A stretch of DNA of 50,697 bases from Thermodesulfobacteriota bacterium (GCA_035559815.1 DATMAT010000078.1:1-50697), one strand, 5' to 3'; counted from the first letter of the stretch, positions 9,744 through 17,877 are shown. Translations and numbers: made by a program. Notes: generated by a model from the sequence alone, not told the origin.

Positions 9744-10480
9744 TTATGTCCTCCTTAACCAATGAAGTGATACTGGCTCGTTATAAACCCGGCAAACACC
9801 TCTTCAGGAACCTCAGTTTGCAAATCCATGTTAATAACTTATATCAACCAATCTTAGTCGAATTTTCCGATAAAGTAAATGTTAAGCAACATATATATTA
9901 TGTCCTACTTTTCCTCACCATTCACTCTTAGGCTATGTTTCGATGTTTGTGACGGTTCTTGTATGTGCAAAAGCTTGAATAAATCGGTTGCAGAGATTCT
10001 CCCCTTTCCATCATTCCCGCGCAACCGGGAATCCAATTTTTAATTGTGGATCCCCGATTACAGATTTCGGGGATGACATGCAGAGAGTAGCCTCGGTTGA
10101 TTCCCGGTTCAACCGGGGAACAGGGATGACATGTGGAGAAGTGCTCCAATCTAATCTATGATTAGGATTGTGCTTGCAAAGTGTAGGGAAAGACCCTGCA
10201 ACAAAGCAATCCCATTTCTAAAAACCAATGTCATAAGGACATACAGGGCTTAGGTGAACGGATATGATTTGGACACATTTACATAACAAACACCTAAGAA
10301 GGCAACCTGATTCGAAATTATCCGTTTTATCTGTAAAAGCCCTATTTTACAGGGATGGATTGTTTGATTCCTGATTATTTTGGACAGCAGTGAGGTGGGA
10401 TATTCTTGCAGGAGATCAAGTAGGGGGCTCAAAATTTTGAACCCCTACGTTAGATACAGTCTTGGAATGGCCTTCTAATT
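9744..10480. other. Gene-free interval between korB and nuoA, with dispersed repeats
   Basis: No convincing gene. The nuoA-proximal part (9744-9930) is A+T-rich and presumably holds the nuo promoter, but no clear -35/-10 pair was found. At 10005-10135 there are several repeat-family hairpins of the type ATTCCCG...CGGGAAT and ATCCCCGA...TCGGGGAT. A third palindrome lies at 10420-10448. Confidence 0.6.
10420..10448. repeat. GTAGGGG...CCCCTAC palindromic repeat
   Basis: A 29-base palindrome with arms GTAGGGG and CCCCTAC around the symmetric core TCAAAATTTTGA. It lies just after the korB stop codon, so in RNA it could act as a transcript-end hairpin. A near-identical copy lies inside nuoL. Confidence 0.7.
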
Positions 10481-11503
10481 TTACTTCACTTCCCACACGT
10501 CGCCGGAATATAGCAGGCGGTTAATATCCGGCGATAACTTCTCCTTGGCCCTTTTTATCTGCGCCTGTATCGAGTCCTCAAAGGTCGGCTGCTGAACCCT
10601 CCTGAATATCCCCATAGGCACCGGATACTCCGGCCAGTAGAGTCTTGAAAGAGAAAGGGCCAGAGAGAGGTTCGTCTCATCGTAAACCGTTATGTCGTCG
10701 GGCGGATTTCCGGATTTAAACTCCACTATCTCGATCCTTCCATCTTTAAACTTCAAACCCCTATCATTGTTCTTACCGAACAGGAGCGGCTTGCCGTGTT
10801 CCAGGACGATGTTTCTGTCCTCCCTTACGTCTTTCTCCGTGAACTGGTCGAATACCCCGTCGTTATACACATAGCAGTTCTGGTATATATGTATGAAGGA
10901 GGTCCCCTTGTGCTTGTGCGCCTCCACTATCAGCTCCACCAGGTGTTTCACATAAGCCGCCGATGTCCTAGCCACAAATGTAGCCCCGGAAGCCAGCGCC
11001 AGAGCCAACGGCTCTGCCGGCTCCTCTATCGTCCCCATCGGAGCGGATTTGTTGACAGTTCCCCGGTCACTCGTCGGTGAGTACTGCCCCTTGGTCAGGC
11101 CGTACACCCGGTTGTCAAAAAGAAGGATGTTTATATCCACATTCCTCCTCATTACGTGTATCAGGTGGTTTCCGCCTATGGATATGGCATCCCCGTCTCC
11201 GGTCATCACCCAGACCGATAGCTCCGGATTGGCTACCTTCACCCCGGTCGCCACCGGGATGGGCCTGCCGTGTATGGTGTGAAACCCATAAGTGGTCATG
11301 TAATAAGGCAGACGTGCGGCGCAGCCTATTCCCGATATTACCGCGTGTTTCTCCCTCGCTATTCCGATCTCGGCCAGGGCCGTCTGGAAGGCTTTCAGTA
11401 TGGCGTAGTCCTCACACCCGGGACACCATCTTACGTCCTGGTCCGATTTAAAATCGTTAGGCTTATATTTTATTTGCTCTCTTTCTTCTACTGTCGTGCT
11501 CAT
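10481..11503 (-). CDS. korB: 2-oxoacid:ferredoxin oxidoreductase, beta subunit
   Basis: Thiamine-diphosphate-binding subunit of a 2-oxoacid (probably 2-oxoglutarate) ferredoxin oxidoreductase that oxidatively decarboxylates the acid to acyl-CoA and reduces ferredoxin. The 340-residue product has the cluster/TPP region WCPGCEDYA (C27, C30) and GIGCAARLP, and the TPP-Mg motif GDGDAISIGG...NILLFDN (residues ~102-131) followed by YGLTKGQYSPTS. There is no separate ferredoxin-like domain, as in the two-subunit KorAB type. It follows korA by 30 bases. Substrate specificity cannot be fixed from sequence; branched-chain or pyruvate use is possible. Confidence 0.9.
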   Translation of the reverse strand: MSTTVEEREQIKYKPNDFKSDQDVRWCPGCEDYAILKAFQTALAEIGIAREKHAVISGIGCAARLPYYMTTYGFHTIHGRPIPVATGVKVANPELSVWVMTGDGDAISIGGNHLIHVMRRNVDINILLFDNRVYGLTKGQYSPTSDRGTVNKSAPMGTIEEPAEPLALALASGATFVARTSAAYVKHLVELIVEAHKHKGTSFIHIYQNCYVYNDGVFDQFTEKDVREDRNIVLEHGKPLLFGKNNDRGLKFKDGRIEIVEFKSGNPPDDITVYDETNLSLALSLSRLYWPEYPVPMGIFRRVQQPTFEDSIQAQIKRAKEKLSPDINRLLYSGDVWEVK

Positions 11504-11533
11504 TTTCTTCTCTCTTACCTCTCTAAATTGAGT

Positions 11534-13375
11534 TCAATGAATCTTTAACCCTTTATACTCCTCCTTGATAAATTCTAAAAGCTCTCCCACACCGAAAGGC
11601 TTCCCGGTTACCCGGTTATATCCAATTGCATCAACCAGATACTTTGCCCGCAGCACCAACTGCAACTGCCCCAGGTTTAGCTCCGGCACCAGCACCTTCT
11701 TGAACCTCCGGAGCACCTCTCCAAGATTCCGGGGAAGAGGATTCAGGTATCTGAGATTCACCATTGCTACCTTCATTCCATCGCCGTTTGCCATCTCCAC
11801 CGCCGCTTTTATATGTCCGTAAGTGCTCCCCCATCCCACTACCAGCATATCCGCATCTGCAGGCCCGACCACCTGCACGTCCGGTATGTCTTGGGCCACC
11901 CTATCTACCTTTTCCGACCTCATCTTGGTCATCAGGTCGTGGTTCTCCGGGTCGTATGAAACGTTCCCGTAAATATTGCTCTTCTCCAGCCCTCCTATCC
12001 TGTGCTCAAGTCCCGGCGTCCCTGCCTTCACCCACGGCCGGGCCAGGGTCTTCTCATCCCGAATATACGGAAAGAACCCTTCTGGGTCGGTCCGGAAATT
12101 TATCTCTATCGGCGGTATATCGTCTAGCTCCGGCAACTTCCAAGGCTCCGATGAATGCACCAAAAACTGCTCCGAAAGCACCAGCACCGGGGTCATATAC
12201 TTCGTGGCTAGCCTTACCGCCTCGATGGAGATCCAGAAGCAATCGGAGGGCGACGACGGGGCCAGTATTATGATGTGAGAATCGGATGGCCTCCCGTATA
12301 GAGCAAACAACAAATCCCCCTGCTCCGTCTTGGTAGGCATGCCCGTGGATATTCCCGACCTCTGGTAATCAAACACCACTAAAGGCAACTCGGTCATTAC
12401 CGCCAGATTTAGAGACTCTATCTTCAGGGCCAGCCCCGGGCCGCTCGTCCCGGTCACGCCCAGTGCACCGGCATAAGATGCTCCTATGGCCATGGTAATG
12501 GCCGCTATCTCGTCTTCCGTCTGTATGGCTATGGCCCCGTGATGCTTCAGTGCAGAAAGAATATGCAGGACCTCGCTGGCCGGGGTTATGGGGTATCCGG
12601 AATATATGAGAGGCAGGCCCGACTTGTGCGAGGCGACTACCAGTCCATAAGCGGTGGCCAAGGCCCCGTTTATATTCCTATATTTACCCGGCTCTAACCG
12701 GGCCGGGGGAATCTGATAATGAACCGGGAATATCTCCATGGTGTCGCATATGTTATAACCGGCTTTGAGCGCATTCAGGTTTGCCTCTAATATTTCCGGT
12801 TTCGATGAAAACCGCTTGTTTAAAAAATTAATAATCGGCTCAAGTGGCCTTGAGAACAACCAGGATATGATCCCCAACGCTAGAAAATTCTTACACCTGA
12901 GCTTGTCCCGGTGCCCTATGTCCGTCTCTTTGAGCGCTTCCAAGGTCAGTTTGGTGATGGGAATCTTATAAACCTGATACGAGGTTAGTGTATCGTCTTC
13001 GAGCGGGTTAGTGGAGAATCCGGCCTTTTTCAGGTTCTGCTCGGTGAACTCATCCTCATTCACTACTATCGCCCCTCCCGGCTTCAGTGAGGACAGGTTT
13101 ACCTTGAGCGCCGCAGGATTGAAGGCCACCAGCACGTCTGGATTATCGCCCGGGGTGTACACATCGTATGCGGCGAATTGGATTTGATAGGAAGAAACTC
13201 CGTAAGTCGTCCCCTGTGGCGCCCTTATCTCCGCCGGAAAGTCAGGCAATGTGGCAAAATCATTACCGACGACGGCGGTGACGTTTCCAAACTGGTCTCC
13301 CATGATCTGCACCCCGTCCCCGGAATCACCGGCGAACTTCACCGTTACTTTTTCTAATTTTTCTACCTTTTCCAT
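11534..13375 (-). CDS. korA: 2-oxoacid:ferredoxin oxidoreductase, fused gamma-alpha subunit
   Basis: Partner of korB, 613 residues. Residues ~1-190 form the gamma domain (KFAGDSGDGVQIMG near residue 14). Residues ~230-613 form the alpha/pyrimidine domain, with YSGYPITPASEVLHIL and the TEDEIAAITMAIGASYAGA segment. The gamma-alpha fusion is characteristic of the two-subunit KorAB enzymes of reductive-cycle and other anaerobic or microaerobic bacteria and of mycobacteria. First gene of the korAB unit, with a promoter about 85 bases upstream of the ATG. Its position next to a complex I operon lacking NuoEFG suggests reduced ferredoxin as a shared electron carrier (inference). Confidence 0.92.
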   Translation of the reverse strand: MEKVEKLEKVTVKFAGDSGDGVQIMGDQFGNVTAVVGNDFATLPDFPAEIRAPQGTTYGVSSYQIQFAAYDVYTPGDNPDVLVAFNPAALKVNLSSLKPGGAIVVNEDEFTEQNLKKAGFSTNPLEDDTLTSYQVYKIPITKLTLEALKETDIGHRDKLRCKNFLALGIISWLFSRPLEPIINFLNKRFSSKPEILEANLNALKAGYNICDTMEIFPVHYQIPPARLEPGKYRNINGALATAYGLVVASHKSGLPLIYSGYPITPASEVLHILSALKHHGAIAIQTEDEIAAITMAIGASYAGALGVTGTSGPGLALKIESLNLAVMTELPLVVFDYQRSGISTGMPTKTEQGDLLFALYGRPSDSHIIILAPSSPSDCFWISIEAVRLATKYMTPVLVLSEQFLVHSSEPWKLPELDDIPPIEINFRTDPEGFFPYIRDEKTLARPWVKAGTPGLEHRIGGLEKSNIYGNVSYDPENHDLMTKMRSEKVDRVAQDIPDVQVVGPADADMLVVGWGSTYGHIKAAVEMANGDGMKVAMVNLRYLNPLPRNLGEVLRRFKKVLVPELNLGQLQLVLRAKYLVDAIGYNRVTGKPFGVGELLEFIKEEYKGLKIH

Positions 13376-13458
13376 GTGTTATATCCCTACCCGATAGCCT
13401 AAGATTATAGCCTTTTTATTATTAACAAGCCACAGGCTTACCATATTATTATAATGGA

Positions 13459-13488
13459 ATTATCGCACGTTGAATTAACCCTTGTCAA
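13459..13488 (-). promoter_or_regulatory. Sigma70-type promoter of korAB
   Basis: Read on the minus strand: -35 box TTGACA (13483-13488), 18-base spacer, -10 box GATAAT (13459-13464). It matches 11 of 12 consensus bases and lies about 85 bases before the korA ATG. Confidence 0.7.
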
Positions 13489-13849
13489 GAAAAGGAATTT
13501 AACCCATGCCCAAGGTCGAAATAAGCGCCTCACGGCCTTTATCACAACGCTCGCCCTTCTACCCCGAGAAATAATTAATGTGAATCCAACAATTACTTGG
13601 GGCGAATCTTAGCCGGCAGTGAGCTAGTCGAACTGTATTCGCACGGTTTTTAACCGGTGAACACAAGGTTCACCCACACAATAAACACCCCTTCTCCTTC
13701 AGTGTCATTCCGAACCTTGTCCCGAATGAATATGAGGGAGCACGTGAGGAATCTTAAAGCTATTTCATTAATAATTCCAAGTTAAATCCAGTAAAAGTAG
13801 AAAACCCTCTTACTTCCTGAAAGGGATTGAAAGTAGCCTGTTAAAAAGT

Positions 13850-13966
13850 TTACGGGTTGGCTGGTTGAAAATACAGCTTTCCAGGAATAAAATCGACACC
13901 GTAGATTCCAGGCTCCATAACCAGCCTTTCAAAATCATTTCTTCCCATCGATATCGGTAAATTCAC
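13850..13966 (-). CDS. Micro-ORF 1, homologous to micro-ORF 2, function unknown
   Basis: A 38-codon frame starting at GTG (13964-13966); an internal ATG lies at 13946-13948. The core reads FERLVMEPGIYGVDFIPG. It is homologous to the frame at 14184-14333: over about 30 aligned codons I count nine synonymous third-position or Leu/Arg-type silent changes plus conservative V/I and F/L swaps. That pattern indicates past selection on the protein. The last ~8 residues are in a shifted frame relative to the other copy, so one copy has suffered an indel near its end. No clear ribosome-binding site, so it may be a decaying gene. I do not recognise the family. Confidence 0.4.
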   Translation of the reverse strand: MNLPISMGRNDFERLVMEPGIYGVDFIPGKLYFQPANP

Positions 13967-14183
13967 TTCTTAGTTTTCTTATTTAACACCCAAACACGCT
14001 AACTTACACAGTCTCTTACATGAGATCTAAGGGTTTCAAGAAACTCTGTTCTTTCGACAAGAAACACATGAAAAGAATTGATCGGATAGAGCTTTTCGAA
14101 CCCTGAAAACCAAAGCCATATTTCTGTAATTTTAGAGACCCTATCCTAACTATATGGAATTGAAAAGAAATCTGTTAAAAGGT

Positions 14184-14333
14184 TTACGGGCTGGTGGGTT
14201 TGCCGGTTGAAAATAAAGCCGCCCCTGGAATCAAATCTATTCCGCAGATCCCCGGTTTAATAATCAATCTCTCAAACCTATCTTCTTCCCTCAAGATCGG
14301 TAAACCCAATTCATACATACCATACCCCAACAT
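14184..14333 (-). CDS. Micro-ORF 2, homologous to micro-ORF 1, function unknown
   Basis: A 49-codon frame from ATG (14331-14333) to TAA. The core FERLIIKPGICGIDLIPG aligns with FERLVMEPGIYGVDFIPG of the neighbouring frame, preceded in both by LPI and followed in both by conserved non-coding sequence just after the stop (CCCGTAAAC then TTTTAACAG). The pair looks like an old tandem duplication about 330 bases apart. A stop codon precedes the ATG by one codon, so the gene cannot extend further upstream in frame. Function is unknown; a remnant of a larger gene is an alternative. Confidence 0.42.
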   Translation of the reverse strand: MLGYGMYELGLPILREEDRFERLIIKPGICGIDLIPGAALFSTGKPTSP

Positions 14334-14569
14334 AAACTAGTAAACACGCAAACAGGCTGGCCAGTGTAGCCGCCTGCGGGGCGAACTAGCGGAAATAACC
14401 TTTTGAGGCGGTAACCGGCCTTATACAAAGGCGAACACACCCTTATTTTTCCGGGTGTCGAAACCCACAGTGCAATAGGGAACTAATTAGAAAATCTCAA
14501 AAAGGAATCTAGGAATAAGCTTACATGTCAGGCGAAGTTGTTAAGTTACCTTCCCGCCTAGAGTAGAGC

Positions 14570-14926
14570 TTACCAACTGCGGTGGCCACCTCCACGGCTG
14601 CCCCCGCTGCTTCCACCCCTTCTCCCTCCGCCGCCGCCGGGCCTTCTTCCCCTACCTCCAGCCCCCCCGCCTTCCCGACGATCGGTTCTAGGACGGGCTT
14701 CATTGACGTTTAATGTTCGTCCCTTCAACTCTTTCCCGTTCAACCCGTTGATTGCCGCTTGAGCACTCTCTTTGTCCGGCATCTCCACGAATCCGAATCC
14801 CCTGGATTCGCCGCTGAACTTATCCTTGATGATGTTTACTGATGTAATCTGTCCGAAACCCCCGAAAAGCTGTCGCAGATCATCCTCAGTAACGTCACGC
14901 GACAAATTACCCACGTATATATTCAT
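14570..14926 (-). CDS. Glycine-rich RRM RNA-binding protein
   Basis: A 118-residue cytoplasmic RNA-binding protein. One RNA-recognition motif fills residues ~1-80, with RNP2 (IYVGNL, residues 3-8) and RNP1 (SRGFGFVEM, around residue 41). The tail (~residues 84-118) is rich in Gly and Arg, as in the cyanobacterial and proteobacterial Rbp proteins linked to cold or stress response. The ATG has a strong AGGAGG site at about 14935-14941. Its leader contains a perfect 7-bp inverted repeat (14947-14964), a candidate regulatory site. It is transcribed alone. Confidence 0.93.
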   Translation of the reverse strand: MNIYVGNLSRDVTEDDLRQLFGGFGQITSVNIIKDKFSGESRGFGFVEMPDKESAQAAINGLNGKELKGRTLNVNEARPRTDRREGGGAGGRGRRPGGGGGRRGGSSGGSRGGGHRSW

Positions 14927-14946
14927 TTATGTTGACCTCCTGTTTT

Positions 14947-14964
14947 GTTCACCGTGAGGTGAAC
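14947..14964. promoter_or_regulatory. Inverted repeat in the RRM gene leader
   Basis: GTTCACC, four bases, GGTGAAC: a perfect 7-bp dyad about 20 bases upstream of the start codon and next to the ribosome-binding site. It could be an operator, or an RNA hairpin that controls translation, possibly by the RRM protein itself (inference). Confidence 0.4.
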
Positions 14965-15133
14965 ATCTATAACTCCGCCTAACTCTACTTATATCAGGAA
15001 AGGAAGGTATTTTCTTTCCGTCCCATGCAGTATAACACGAAGAATAAAGAATATATATGGGCTAAAGCAATTTCCCTTGACATATTCCATTTAAGACTAA
15101 GATAAGGCAAGTAACGGTTAGGTTATGAACATA

Positions 15134-15153
15134 GAAAAGGGGCTAAGCCCCCT
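15134..15153 (-). terminator. Probable rho-independent terminator of the thioesterase gene
   Basis: On the minus strand a GGGGC-TTA-GCCCC hairpin is followed by TTTTCT. It lies about 55 bases after the thioesterase stop codon. Confidence 0.5.
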
Positions 15154-15208
15154 CTTTATCTCATCCCCTACTCTGATGATACACCGCCACCCTCCCTTTT
15201 CCCATAAA

Positions 15209-15679
15209 TCATCCTTTATACCAAGTTTCGACAGGCACCCGCACCGCGACAACCTCTGCCCTCACCCGCTCATCTCCCCTAGAGAATAAAGAACAAAGAA
15301 CGATGGTCTTTTTTCCTTTGACCTCTTTAATCCGCGAGCGCAGGGTAACTTCCTCTGCTATGGGAGTCGGACGGAGGTAATCTATCTTGAGAGATGCGGT
15401 AACGTACCAGATGAATGGGTCAGTGTTGATCTCTCTCTTCTCTCTACTGTAGGCATCGGCAATTGCTGTGCAGATAGAGTGGCAATCTATTACGGTGGCG
15501 ATTATCCCGCCGTTAAGGAAGTCCTCCGGCCCGGCCATGTGATATGCTCTGGGCTTCCAGGTGCATACATATTCATCGCCGGAGGAATAGCTCTTTAAAT
15601 GAAGTCCGTGCTCGTTACTACTCCCGCAGCCCCAGCATTTATTTCGATCCATATAATCCTGGATGGCAATTCGATTCAT
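15209..15679 (-). CDS. PaaI-type hotdog-fold thioesterase
   Basis: Predicted acyl-CoA thioesterase of the PaaI/4HBT family, 156 residues. It begins with the CWGCG element (C15, C18) found in one PaaI subgroup. The central LNGGIIATVIDCHS segment corresponds to the active-site helix motif, which in the family carries the catalytic Asp/Glu. The strands around TASLKIDYLRPTPI complete the hotdog fold. The physiological substrate cannot be read from sequence. It stands alone, is followed by a terminator, and has an imperfect ribosome-binding site. Confidence 0.85.
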   Translation of the reverse strand: MNRIAIQDYMDRNKCWGCGSSNEHGLHLKSYSSGDEYVCTWKPRAYHMAGPEDFLNGGIIATVIDCHSICTAIADAYSREKREINTDPFIWYVTASLKIDYLRPTPIAEEVTLRSRIKEVKGKKTIVLCSLFSRGDERVRAEVVAVRVPVETWYKG

Positions 15680-15755
15680 ATGTGCGCTCTTTTTAGATTA
15701 TTTGTTACGGGAATTGCAGAGAGTATACACCAGGAAGGAATCCCCGCAAATGAAC

Positions 15756-15905
15756 CACCCTGCAGCAAGCTGCAGGGTATCCGAAAATTTCCCCTCCCTT
15801 GATGGGAGGGGATGAAGGGGAGGGTGAATCAACAACAGGCTTAATCCTCCCCCATCGAGGAGGAGGATGGATAAGGTAACCCTGTGGCAAGCCACAGGGA
15901 ACTCT
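15756..15905. repeat. Compound hairpin repeat, copy 1
   Basis: It opens with the hairpin CCCTGCAGC-AA-GCTGCAGGG (15758-15777) and closes with CCCTGTGGC-AA-GCCACAGGG (15880-15899). These two have the same architecture with paired base changes. Between them lie a CCCCTCCC/GGGAGGGG hairpin and a CCTCC/GGAGG one. A related copy lies at 26450-26580, with a partial one near 16675-16755. Confidence 0.7.
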
Positions 15906-15980
15906 CAAGTTAAAACGATGTCATACATATCATCATAATGTGATAGAATGTTTAAGTTAAAATAAGAACGAGGAATTAAC

Positions 15981-16100
15981 ATGATCCCGGCAGAAGAAAC
16001 CTTTGACCGCACTTTTACTTTTGAGCCCCGTTTTTCCCAGGAAGATCCACCGGAGACGCTGGTAGCCCTGGTTCAGCAGTTCAATCAGATGACCAAGTGA
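15981..16100 (+). pseudogene. Internally deleted remnant of an alpha/beta hydrolase
   Basis: A 39-codon frame from ATG to TGA with a reasonable GAGGA ribosome-binding site. The first half (IPAEETFDRTFTFEP) resembles the N-terminus of haloalkane-dehalogenase-like alpha/beta hydrolases. The second half (QEDPPETLVALVQQF) resembles the C-terminal end of the same family, just after the catalytic His region. The roughly 250 residues that should lie between them are absent, so the gene appears to have lost its middle in frame. The match is from memory of the family and needs a search; a genuine small protein is the alternative. Confidence 0.45.
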
Positions 16101-16176
16101 AGCGTGTTATACCCGGGAATATAAGACCCGAATCAAGCGCCCTCCCCAGGATCCGTAAAGCTGTTTTTATTTGCGG

Positions 16177-16476
16177 TTACCCTAAATACTTATCATAAAC
16201 TTCCTTAGCCCAGAAAATTTGCGTACCCGATGAGAGAAGCGCCGTCATCATGATTGCTTCTCCAATTTCCTCTTTGCTTATTCCCAAAGCTATCGCTTTT
16301 TTTATCCGCGACTCGGTGCAGTGCGGGCATCTGCCATGCACCGATACGGAAATAGCGATAAGCGCCTTTGTTTTTTTATCCAGCACCGTGTCACCCTCTA
16401 CCGCATTATAAAATTCCCACCAGCCATCGGCCATCTGTGGTGCGCGTTTTTCAAACCATCTCTTATCATCAGCCAT
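16177..16476 (-). CDS. AhpD/carboxymuconolactone decarboxylase-family protein
   Basis: A 99-residue all-helical protein with the CxxC redox pair C50-C53 (GRCPHCTESRIKKAI), typical of the AhpD-like branch of the carboxymuconolactone decarboxylase family. These act in peroxide defence or as small thiol-disulfide proteins; true decarboxylase activity is unlikely given the CxxC. The ATG follows a strong AAGGAGG site. Downstream on its strand lies the alpha/beta hydrolase remnant. Confidence 0.88.
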   Translation of the reverse strand: MADDKRWFEKRAPQMADGWWEFYNAVEGDTVLDKKTKALIAISVSVHGRCPHCTESRIKKAIALGISKEEIGEAIMMTALLSSGTQIFWAKEVYDKYLG

Positions 16477-17478
16477 TTTTCATTCCTCCTTGGCAGGTTA
16501 TTTTTGTCTCTAAAGGGTAACACATCGATAAACCCTGTTGAACAGAAATTCTGGGTTAAATGATTGCTGTCCAAAATAATTAGAAACCAACTGTTCACAC
16601 TCGTAAAACAAGTACTTTGGATAGATAAAAACATCTTTTTTTTCAAAATTCGGGTTCCCGTCCTGACAACCTTTAATCCTCTCCGGCAAGGGGGGAAGGA
16701 AAATTTTTGGCGTAAATTCCTTTGCCCTTGATGGGGGTTAGGATGAGGGTAAATGAAAATGAGCAACCCCTTGTCTTTCCCCCTGCTTAGACATGCTCGG
16801 ATAAGCCGATAGCCCCGTTCGTCCTGAGCTGGTCCCCCGGTTTAACCGGGGGAAGGACGAACACCTCAAGGAACACCATCCTTCGATGTCGCTCAGGATG
16901 GTCGGATTCGCATCCGCTGTTAAAGTGTTAGAAAAAACCGTTCATTCTGAGCTTAGGTACCCCGGTTTTAAATCCTCTCCCCATGTCATCCCTGAATGTT
17001 ACCCGCCAAAAGAGAGCGGGCACGAGCTTTATCGGGTGATCCACCCTGGTTGTCATCCCCGAATGTTCCCCAATAAAAACACTTGGGGACAGGATTAATC
17101 GGGGATCCATACTTAAAACAATGGATTCCCGCTTGCGCGGGAATGACAAATCGGCAGATTCCCACTTAAGCGCGTACCCGAAGATATTAATCGGGTAATA
17201 CTTGGGAACGATAACATGAAAATAGGAGAAAATCTCTGGGACCGAATAAGATTCCTCATATAGTTTACCCTGAGGAGCCGAAGGGTTCGGAATGATATGT
17301 CATAATGGATTGCAGGTCAGACTCCACTTTGCGTCCAATTGAAGTACACAGGATTAATCATTGTCGTCATGACACATATATTAGGAATTCTCTAGTCAAT
17401 TTTAAGGATACACAAGTCGGTTGACATCATTCCAGCACTGTGATAGCTTGCCTGAAACAAATAGAATTGGAGGTTCCC
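16477..17478. other. Gene-free kilobase rich in dispersed repeats
   Basis: No supported gene. A partial copy of the 15756 repeat lies at about 16675-16755. At 16810-16910 are CCCCCGGTTTAACCGGGGG and 'CATCCTTCGATG...CTCAGGATGG'-type hairpins. From 16985 to 17197 lie three members of the ATCCCCGA...TCGGGGAT hairpin family. A TTGACA box near 17414 could belong to a gloA promoter but its -10 is weak. Confidence 0.6.
16985..17197. repeat. Hairpin-family repeats (three units)
   Basis: Unit 1 starts GTCATCCCTGA near 16984. Unit 2 (17052-17147) has arms ATCCCCGA (17055) and TCGGGGAT (17099) with inner arms TCCCCAA/TTGGGGA, then an ATTCCCGC...GCGGGAAT hairpin, all bracketed by GTCAT and ATGAC. Unit 3 is the isolated inner hairpin TACCCGA (17175) and TCGGGTA (17191). 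Related copies lie at 21959-22320 and 23797-23998. Confidence 0.7.
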
Positions 17479-17877
17479 ATGAAGTACCTGCATACTATGA
17501 TTCGGGTGGGCGACCTGGAAAAATCCATACGATTCTATACCGAGGTTCTGGGACTCAAGCTTCATAGAAAGCAAGATTATCCAGGAGGAAAGTTCACTCT
17601 GGCTTTCTTGGGCTACGGCGGGGATACCGAGCCATTCTTAGAACTGACCTACAACTGGGATACAGATAAGTACGACCTGGGAAACGGTTACGGTCATATG
17701 GCGTTTGGGGTGACGGACATTTATGAAACCTGTAAAAAGATTGAAGCGCTCGGCGGAAAAATCGTCAGGGCGCCGGGTCCGATGAAGCATGGACAGACCG
17801 TTATTGCCTTCGTGGAAGACCCGGACTCCTACAGAATTGAGTTAATAGAGCGGAAAGATGATTCCGGAGAATATTGA
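17479..17877 (+). CDS. gloA: Lactoylglutathione lyase (glyoxalase I)
   Basis: Isomerises the hemithioacetal of methylglyoxal and a thiol to S-lactoylglutathione or an analogue, detoxifying methylglyoxal in the cytoplasm. The 132-residue product is close to the length of the E. coli enzyme and keeps the four metal ligands: H5 (YLHTM), E55 (FLELTYNW), H73 (GYGHMAFG) and E121 (YRIELIER). The short single-domain form resembles the Ni/Co-type bacterial enzymes. The ATG at 17479 was chosen over an upstream in-frame ATG because a GGAGG site precedes it by six bases and the family N-terminus begins there. Confidence 0.95.
   Translation: MKYLHTMIRVGDLEKSIRFYTEVLGLKLHRKQDYPGGKFTLAFLGYGGDTEPFLELTYNWDTDKYDLGNGYGHMAFGVTDIYETCKKIEALGGKIVRAPGPMKHGQTVIAFVEDPDSYRIELIERKDDSGEY

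Larger units (their letters stand above)
13376..14569. other. Long interval between korA and the RRM gene with two micro-ORFs
   Basis: A 1.2-kb stretch without a conventional gene. It contains the korA promoter (13459-13488) and two homologous micro-ORFs on the minus strand (13850-13966 and 14184-14333). Two GC-rich segments (13600-13690 and 14350-14450) have several small inverted repeats such as GGTGAAC...GTTCACC but no RNA family I recognise; tmRNA, RNase P RNA and SRP RNA signatures are absent. Confidence 0.6.

Noticed and set aside
9928-10149. 73-codon minus-strand frame upstream of nuoA
   Set aside because: It runs through the dispersed hairpin repeats, and its translation is repeat-derived text.
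11631-12278. Long frames opposite korA
   Set aside because: Third-position patterns follow korA, whose domains are complete; the opposite frames are shadows.
14020-14106. 28-codon basic ORF on the plus strand
   Set aside because: No ribosome-binding site, no homologue in the window, and such a short frame is expected by chance.
13600-14450. Two GC-rich segments as possible structured RNA (tmRNA, RNase P, SRP)
   Set aside because: None of the conserved core sequences of these RNAs is present and the two segments do not align convincingly.
15077-15110. TTGACA followed by a TAAGAT-like box on the plus strand
   Set aside because: The spacer is only 15 bases and no plus-strand gene follows for nearly 900 bases.
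15698-15908. Overlapping 65-67-codon frames near the thioesterase
   Set aside because: They are translations of the compound hairpin repeat.
16810-17200. CRISPR-like spacing of repeats
   Set aside because: Units differ in length and sequence, are palindromic with paired changes, and have no regular spacers.
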